A model generated the notes under the pieces. That model did no database searches. It was given only the letters and a program-made list of their open reading frames with translations, and was not told where the DNA came from. A stretch of 64,000 nucleotides of DNA from Actinomycetes bacterium (GTDB taxonomy: Bacteria; Actinomycetota; Thermoleophilia; Solirubrobacterales; 70-9): positions 1 through 64,000 of the forward strand of contig BOKP01000001.1 in the NCBI GenBank assembly GCA_016861045.1, read 5' to 3'. Positions 58,343 to 64,000 of this stretch are shown piece after piece. The first letter of the stretch is position 1. Each line of letters opens with the position of its first letter. Both the position numbers and the translations under genes were made by a program.

Positions 58343-59848
58343 ATGGCCACGGCGACACACACCCACGAGGAGTGGCGGTCGCTCGCCGCCGCGCTCGAGC
58401 CGGGCGCCGGAGCGGTGATCGGCGGCGAGCTCGCCGCCGCCGCCTCGGGCGAGACCTTCGCATCGGTCAATCCGGCGACCGGGGAGACCCTGGCCTCGGT
58501 CGCTGCCGGCGACGCCGAGGATGTCGATCGCGCCGTCCGCTCCGGTCGCGCGGCGTTCGAGTCCGGCGCCTGGTCCGAGGCTGCGCCGGCCGACCGCAAG
58601 TCGGCGCTGCTGCGGCTGGCCGAGCTGATCGACGGCGACCGCGACCGGCTCGCCCTGCTCGACTCGCTCGACATGGGCAAGCCGGTCGAGGACGCGGCCA
58701 CCGTCGACGTCCCCGGCGCCGCCGGGCTCTTCCAGTGGTACGGCGAGGCGGTCGACAAGCTCTACGACGAGATCGCGCCGACCGGCCCCGGCGACCTCGC
58801 GATGGTGAGCCGGGAGCCGCTCGGCGTCGTCGGCGCCGTCGTGCCCTGGAACTTCCCGCTCGACCTCGCCGCCTGGAAGGTGGCGCCGGCGCTCGCCTGC
58901 GGCAACAGCGTCGTCCTCAAGCCGGCCGAGCAGTCGCCGCTGTCGGCGATCCGGCTCGGCGAGCTGGCGCTCGAGGCCGGCATCCCGGCCGGCGTCCTCA
59001 ACGTGGTCCCCGGCTTCGGCGAGACCGCCGGCCGTGCGGTCGGCCTCCACCCGGACGTCGACTGCGTCGCCTTCACGGGCTCGACCGACGTCGGCAGGCT
59101 GTTCCTCTCCTACTCCGCCGAGTCGAACGCGAAGCCGGTCTGGCTCGAGTGCGGGGGCAAGAGCCCCAACCTCGTCTTCGCCGACGTCGCCGACCTCGAC
59201 GCCGCGGCCGACATGGCCGCGTTCGGGATCTTCTTCAACCAGGGCGAGGTCTGCTCCGCGAACTCGCGCCTGCTCGTCGAGCGCTCGATCCACGAGGAGC
59301 TGGTGGAGAAGCTCGTCGAGCGGGCGCGCTCGACCGCGGTCGGCGACCCGCTCGATCCGGCGACGCGGATGGGCCCGCTCGTCGACGAGGGGCACGCGGC
59401 CCGGGTGATGTCGTTCATCGAGGGCGCCGGCGACGACGCCGAGCTTCGCACCGGCGGCGAGCGGTTCGCACGCAACGGCTCCGGCGAGACGTTCGTCGCG
59501 CCGACGATCTTCGACCGGGTCCCGAGCGGCGCCCGGCTCGCCCAGGAGGAGGTCTTCGGGCCGGTCCTCGCCGTGCTCGCCTTCGACGACGAGGAGGAGG
59601 CGACCGCGACCGCGAACGCGAGCCGGTTCGGGCTCGCAGCGTCGATCTGGACCTCGAACCTCGATCGCGCCCACCGGCTGGCGCGACGGCTGCGGGCGGG
59701 CACGGTCTCGGTCAACACCGTCGACGCGCTGAGCCCGCAGACCCCGTTCGGCGGCTTCAAGGGCTCGGGCTTCGGCCGTGACCTCTCGCTGCACGCGATC
59801 GACAAGTACACGGGCTTGAAGACGACCTGGATCAAGTACGGACCATGA
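58343..59848 (+). CDS. NAD(P)-dependent aldehyde dehydrogenase
   Basis: VVPWNFPLDLAAWK, FTGSTDVGR, ECGGKSPNLVF, FNQGEVCSANSR. Confidence 0.93.
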   Translation: MATATHTHEEWRSLAAALEPGAGAVIGGELAAAASGETFASVNPATGETLASVAAGDAEDVDRAVRSGRAAFESGAWSEAAPADRKSALLRLAELIDGDRDRLALLDSLDMGKPVEDAATVDVPGAAGLFQWYGEAVDKLYDEIAPTGPGDLAMVSREPLGVVGAVVPWNFPLDLAAWKVAPALACGNSVVLKPAEQSPLSAIRLGELALEAGIPAGVLNVVPGFGETAGRAVGLHPDVDCVAFTGSTDVGRLFLSYSAESNAKPVWLECGGKSPNLVFADVADLDAAADMAAFGIFFNQGEVCSANSRLLVERSIHEELVEKLVERARSTAVGDPLDPATRMGPLVDEGHAARVMSFIEGAGDDAELRTGGERFARNGSGETFVAPTIFDRVPSGARLAQEEVFGPVLAVLAFDDEEEATATANASRFGLAASIWTSNLDRAHRLARRLRAGTVSVNTVDALSPQTPFGGFKGSGFGRDLSLHAIDKYTGLKTTWIKYGP

Positions 59849-59873
59849 CAACCGAGGGCAAGAGGGAGGCTCC

Positions 59874-60902
59874 ATGAGGACCAAGGTGAAGCGGACCAGG
59901 GCCGTCGGCGCCGGCCTGCTGGCGGCGCTGCTGGCGGCGCTGCTGGTGGCCTGCGGCGGCGATGACTCGACCGACGGCACGTCGGCGGACGACTCCGGCG
60001 CGCCGACCGAGGTGGCGATCGGCACGACGACCTGGATCGGCTACGGGCCGCTCTGGATCGCCGACGACCAGGGCTTCGACCTCGACAACGGCGTCGACAT
60101 CAAGATGGTCAACTTCACGACCGACCAGGACCTCGAGTCCGGGTACGCCGGTGGCAAGTTCCAGGGGTTCAGCATCGCCACCAACAACCAGATCCGCCTC
60201 GCCGACCTCGACATCGACTTCGAGGTGGTGCTGATGGAGGACTTCTCGCTGACCGCCGACTCGATCGTCTCCTGCAACCCGCAGATCAAGTCGATCGACG
60301 ACCTCGCGGGCGCCAAGGTGGCGTTCGAGGAGCTCTCCGTCTCCGACCTGCTGCTCCGCTACGCGCTCGAGCAGGCAGGGATCGGCTTCGACGAGATCGA
60401 GTACGTACCGATCCCGGCGGCCGACGCCGGCACCGCCGCGGTCGCGGGCAAGGTCGATGTCGCCGTCACCTACGAGCCCTACCTGCAGGCGGCGCTCGAC
60501 GAGGGCGACGACTGCAAGATCATCTTCTCGGCCGAGGAGCGGCCGGGCCTGATCTCCGACCCGCTCAGCTTCAGCCCCGACTTCATCGAGTCGAACCCGG
60601 ACGCGGTCGTCGGCGTGCTTCGGGCCTGGGATGACGCGGTCGAGTTCTACAACTCGAACACCGAGGAGGCGCAGGCGATCGTCGCCGAGGCGGTCGGCGA
60701 GAAGCCCGACGCACTGGCCTCGAGCTTCGACGGCATCAAGCTGTTCAGCCTCCAGGAGTCGCAGGACTTCCTCGAGAACGACTTCGTGCCGCTCTGGGAC
60801 GACATCGGCCAGATCATGGTCGACCAGGGACAGATCGAGGAGGTTCCGGACGCCGAGGACCACCTGAACACCGACATGGGCCAGCAGGCCCTCGAGGGGT
60901 GA
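59874..60902 (+). CDS. ABC transporter substrate-binding lipoprotein (NitT/TauT, NMT1-like)
   Basis: Lipobox LVAC; WIGYGPLWIADDQGFD. Confidence 0.9.
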   Translation: MRTKVKRTRAVGAGLLAALLAALLVACGGDDSTDGTSADDSGAPTEVAIGTTTWIGYGPLWIADDQGFDLDNGVDIKMVNFTTDQDLESGYAGGKFQGFSIATNNQIRLADLDIDFEVVLMEDFSLTADSIVSCNPQIKSIDDLAGAKVAFEELSVSDLLLRYALEQAGIGFDEIEYVPIPAADAGTAAVAGKVDVAVTYEPYLQAALDEGDDCKIIFSAEERPGLISDPLSFSPDFIESNPDAVVGVLRAWDDAVEFYNSNTEEAQAIVAEAVGEKPDALASSFDGIKLFSLQESQDFLENDFVPLWDDIGQIMVDQGQIEEVPDAEDHLNTDMGQQALEG

Positions 60903-60986
60903 TCGACGGGACCGCGATGGAGGATGGGCGCGGCTTGCGCCGGAGTGCCCAATGAAGACCAGTCACACCAACACGAAGGGAACCCA

Positions 60987-62015
60987 ATGGAGGTCAAGGT
61001 GAAAGGGATCAGAGCCCTGGGGGCAGGACTTCTGACGGTGCTGGCGGCGGCGTTGCTCGCGGCCTGCGGCGGCGACGATTCCACCGACGGCACGTCGGCC
61101 GATGGCGCGCCGACCGAGGTGGCGATCGGGACCCAGCCGTGGATCGGCTACGGCCCGCTGTGGGTCGCCGACGATCAGGGGTTCGACCTCGACAACGGCG
61201 TCGACATCAAGATGGTCAACTTCTCGACCGACCAGGACCTCGAGTCCGGGTTCGCGAGCGGCAAGTTCCAGGCGGCGAGCAACGCGAACAACACGTACAT
61301 CCGCCTCGCCGATCTCGGCATCGATTACGAGATCACGCTGATGGAGGACTTCTCGCTGACCGCGGACGCGATCGTCTCCTGCAACCCGCAGATCAAGTCG
61401 ATCGACGACCTCGAGGGCGCGAGCGTCGCGTTCGAGGAGTTCTCGGTCTCCGACGTGCTGTTCCGGTACGCCCTGAACGAGGCCGGCATCGATTTCGACT
61501 CGATCGACTACTCGCCGATCCCGGCCGCGGACGCCGGCACGGCTGCGGTCGCCGGTCGCGTCGACGTCGCGGTGACCTACGAGCCGTACCTGCAGGCCGC
61601 CATCGAGGAGGGCGACAACTGCAAGATCATCTACACGGCCGAGGAGCGGCCGGGGCTGATCTCGGACGCGCTCGCGTTCACCCCCGACTTCGTCGAGTCG
61701 AACCCCGACGCGGTGATCGGCGTGATGAAGGCCTGGGACGACGCGGTCGACTTCTACAACTCGAACCCCGACGAGGCGCAGGCGATCATCGCCAAGGCGG
61801 TCGGGGAGAAGCCCGACGCGCTCGGCCCGAGCTTCGAGGGCGTCAAGCTGTTCGACCTGCAGGAGTCGCAGGACTTCCTCGAGAGCGACTACGCGACGCT
61901 CTGGGATGACATCGGCCAGATCATGCTCGACCAGGGCCAGATCAAGGAGGTCCCGGACGTCAACGACTACCTGAACACCGAGATCGGCGCCGAGGCGCTC
62001 GGGTCCTCGGAGTAG
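60987..62015 (+). CDS. ABC transporter substrate-binding lipoprotein, tandem paralogue
   Basis: Highly similar to preceding gene over nearly full length. Confidence 0.9.
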   Translation: MEVKVKGIRALGAGLLTVLAAALLAACGGDDSTDGTSADGAPTEVAIGTQPWIGYGPLWVADDQGFDLDNGVDIKMVNFSTDQDLESGFASGKFQAASNANNTYIRLADLGIDYEITLMEDFSLTADAIVSCNPQIKSIDDLEGASVAFEEFSVSDVLFRYALNEAGIDFDSIDYSPIPAADAGTAAVAGRVDVAVTYEPYLQAAIEEGDNCKIIYTAEERPGLISDALAFTPDFVESNPDAVIGVMKAWDDAVDFYNSNPDEAQAIIAKAVGEKPDALGPSFEGVKLFDLQESQDFLESDYATLWDDIGQIMLDQGQIKEVPDVNDYLNTEIGAEALGSSE

Positions 62016-62021
62016 GAGCCG

Positions 62022-62882
62022 ATGGCGGAGGCGATCAGCAAGACACCGGAGGCCGGGGCCCCGAAGCGGGCCCCGGCCGGCCGGCCTGCCGGGAAGCGGC
62101 GCCGCAAGCTCGCCGGGATCTTCGACCCGATCGAGCCGCGGACGTACATGATCATCGCGCTGCTCTCGTTCGCGGTGCTGTTCTTCGGCTGGTGGGTCGC
62201 GGCCGAGATCGACCTCGCCAAGGACATCTTCCTGCCGAGCCCGGCCGACGTCTGGAACCGCGGCGTCGAGCTGGCCAAGGACGGGACGCTCTGGGCCGAC
62301 GTCAAGGTCAGCTTCGTCCGGATCACGATCGGCTTTCTGATCTCGACCGCGATCGCGCTGCCGATCGGGATCGCGATCGGCACCTACCGGCTCGCCGAGG
62401 CGGCGATCGAGCCGCCCGTGGACTTCATCCGCTACATGCCGGCGGTCGCGTTCCTGCCGCTGACGATCGTCTGGGTCGGCGTCGACGAGAGCCAGAAGTG
62501 GCTCATCATCTTCATCGGCACCTTCTTCCAGCAGGTGCTCCTGGTCATGGACAACGTCAAGCGCGTCCCCCGCGAGTACGTCGACATCAGCCACACGCTC
62601 GGGATGCGCGACCACTCGGTGCTGCGGAAGGTGGTCCTGCCGGCGGCGGCGCCGGCGATCTGGGACACGCTGCGGATCACGCTCGGCTGGGCCTGGACCT
62701 GGCTCGTGATCGCCGAGCTCGTCGCCGCGTCCGACGGCCTCGGGCACCGGATCATCGTCGCCCAGCGCTACTTCCAGACCGACACGATCTTCGTCGGGAT
62801 CCTCGTCATCGGCCTCCTCGGCCTGATCATGGACCAGATCATGAAGTACACCGGAAAGCGGATCTTCAGGTGGGCGGAATGA
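62022..62882 (+). CDS. ABC transporter permease (NitT/TauT/SsuC-like)
   Basis: TM segments; EYVDISHTLGMRDHSVLRKVVLPAAAPAIWDTLRI. Confidence 0.92.
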   Translation: MAEAISKTPEAGAPKRAPAGRPAGKRRRKLAGIFDPIEPRTYMIIALLSFAVLFFGWWVAAEIDLAKDIFLPSPADVWNRGVELAKDGTLWADVKVSFVRITIGFLISTAIALPIGIAIGTYRLAEAAIEPPVDFIRYMPAVAFLPLTIVWVGVDESQKWLIIFIGTFFQQVLLVMDNVKRVPREYVDISHTLGMRDHSVLRKVVLPAAAPAIWDTLRITLGWAWTWLVIAELVAASDGLGHRIIVAQRYFQTDTIFVGILVIGLLGLIMDQIMKYTGKRIFRWAE

Positions 62883-63667
62883 GCGAGGCCAAGCTCTCGG
62901 TTAGCGGCGTCCGCAAGGTCTTCGAGGGCCGCGCGGGCGAGGTCGTCGCCCTCGACGGCGTCGACTTCGAGATCGCCGAGAAGGAGTTCGTCACCGTGAT
63001 CGGGACGAGCGGCTGCGGCAAGTCGACGATGCTCTCGATCATCGCCGGGCTCGAGGAGGAGAGCGAGGGCGAGGTGCTCGTCAACGGCGAGCCGGTCCAC
63101 GGGCCCGGGCGCGATCGCGGCGTCGTCTTTCAGTCCTACACGCTGTTCCCGTGGATGACCGCGCAGAAGAACGTGGAGTTCGCGCTCCACGGCACCAAGG
63201 GCGAGCGGGCCGACATCGCCCGCGAGCACCTCGAGCTGGTCGGCCTCGAGGGCTTCGCCGACGCCTATCCGAGCCAGCTCTCGGGCGGGATGCGGCAGCG
63301 GATCGCGATCGCTCGCGCGCTCTCCTACAAGCCCGAGGTCCTGCTGATGGACGAGCCGTTCGGGGCGCTCGACGCGCAGACGCGCCAGCTCATGCAGGAG
63401 CTCCTGACCCGGATCTGGGAGGAGCACAGGCTGACGGTGATGTTCGTCACCCACGACATCGACGAGGCGGTCTTCCTCTCCGACCGGGTGCTGGTGATGA
63501 CGGCGCGCCCCGGCAGGATCAAGGAGGACATCAGGGTCGGCGTCGAGCGGCCCCGGACCTTCGAGGTGCTCTCGACCCCCGAGTTCTTCGAGTACAAGTC
63601 ACGGCTGCTCGAGGCCGTGCGCGAGGAGAGCCTGAAGACGGCGACTGAGCAGCTCGCCGTGCGATGA
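62879..63667 (+). CDS. ABC transporter ATP-binding protein (NitT/TauT/SsuB-like)
   Basis: GTSGCGKST, LSGGMRQR, VLLMDEPFGALDAQTR. Confidence 0.94.
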   Translation: MSEAKLSVSGVRKVFEGRAGEVVALDGVDFEIAEKEFVTVIGTSGCGKSTMLSIIAGLEEESEGEVLVNGEPVHGPGRDRGVVFQSYTLFPWMTAQKNVEFALHGTKGERADIAREHLELVGLEGFADAYPSQLSGGMRQRIAIARALSYKPEVLLMDEPFGALDAQTRQLMQELLTRIWEEHRLTVMFVTHDIDEAVFLSDRVLVMTARPGRIKEDIRVGVERPRTFEVLSTPEFFEYKSRLLEAVREESLKTATEQLAVR

Positions 63668-64000
63668 GGGACGAGCGCCGGGTCCTGCGCGCGATCGAGG
63701 AGCGGGCCGACGACCTCGTCGCCCTGGCCGCGGAGCTGATCCGCTTCGACACGACGACCCGGGGCGAGCCGGGCGAGCCCGCCCGCGACGAGGAGCCGCT
63801 GCAGCGCCGCCTGGCGGCGATCCTCGAAGCCGCCGGCGCCGAGGTCGAGCTCTGGGAGCCGGCCCCGGGCGAGCTCGACCGCTGGCCCCGCCAGGTCCCG
63901 CCGGGGCTCACCTTCGCGGGCCGGCCGCAGCTGCTCGCCCGCTTCCGCGGCGGCGACCGGGAGGCGCCCTCGCTGCTCCTCAACGGCCACGTCGACGTCG
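63664..64000 (+). CDS. M20-family peptidase/deacetylase, truncated by window end
   Basis: LIRFDTTTRGEPGEPA..., SLLLNGHVDV metal-site motif. Confidence 0.85.
   Translation, partial: MRDERRVLRAIEERADDLVALAAELIRFDTTTRGEPGEPARDEEPLQRRLAAILEAAGAEVELWEPAPGELDRWPRQVPPGLTFAGRPQLLARFRGGDREAPSLLLNGHVDV

Noticed and set aside
61980-62022. Riboswitch (e.g. TPP) upstream of the permease
   Set aside because: Gap is only a few nt and no conserved core sequence is visible.
60963-62747. 594-aa minus ORF opposite SBP2/permease
   Set aside because: Shadow ORF; real genes on plus strand have clear motifs.

Overview
High-GC (roughly 70%) bacterial chromosomal window. Protein content (menaquinone methyltransferase, QcrA/QcrB/QcrC-type complex, Tat, secreted cupredoxins, many IclR/TetR/XRE regulators) suggests a Thermoleophilia/Solirubrobacterales-like actinobacterium; this is inference only. 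I call about 70 CDSs, one tRNA-Lys(CUU), one IS1634-like insertion sequence with a readable 22-bp TIR pair, several pseudogene fragments, and several hairpins and operator-like palindromes. Main blocks: (1) 1-2.24 kb IS element next to a decayed VWA-gene fragment whose intact paralogue is at 5.36-6.63 kb; (2) 6.67-7.34 kb Phd/VapC-type toxin-antitoxin pair; (3) 15.6-17.5 kb ImmA/IrrE + HTH + sigma-like three-gene module; (4) 22.9-24.8 kb ECF sigma factor fused to a ZAS/TM C-terminus; (5) 24.9-33.1 kb translationally coupled superoperon hemB - AhbA/B-like fusion - hemL - isoprenoid-synthase-like orphan - Rieske/cyt b/subunit IV-cyt c - menG - polyprenyl synthase; (6) 35.2-38.8 kb secreted copper-protein cluster; (7) 42.1-43.9 kb ars locus with a truncated arsC; (8) 48-50.6 kb TetR + trimethylamine-dehydrogenase-like enzyme; (9) 52.1-64 kb IclR-linked molybdenum-hydroxylase / aldehyde dehydrogenase / NitT-TauT-type ABC transporter cluster, with paired TTCTCAC-N3-GTGAGAA-like palindromes upstream of two transcription units. 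The last is my best candidate for an undescribed catabolic system. No CRISPR array or rRNA was seen.
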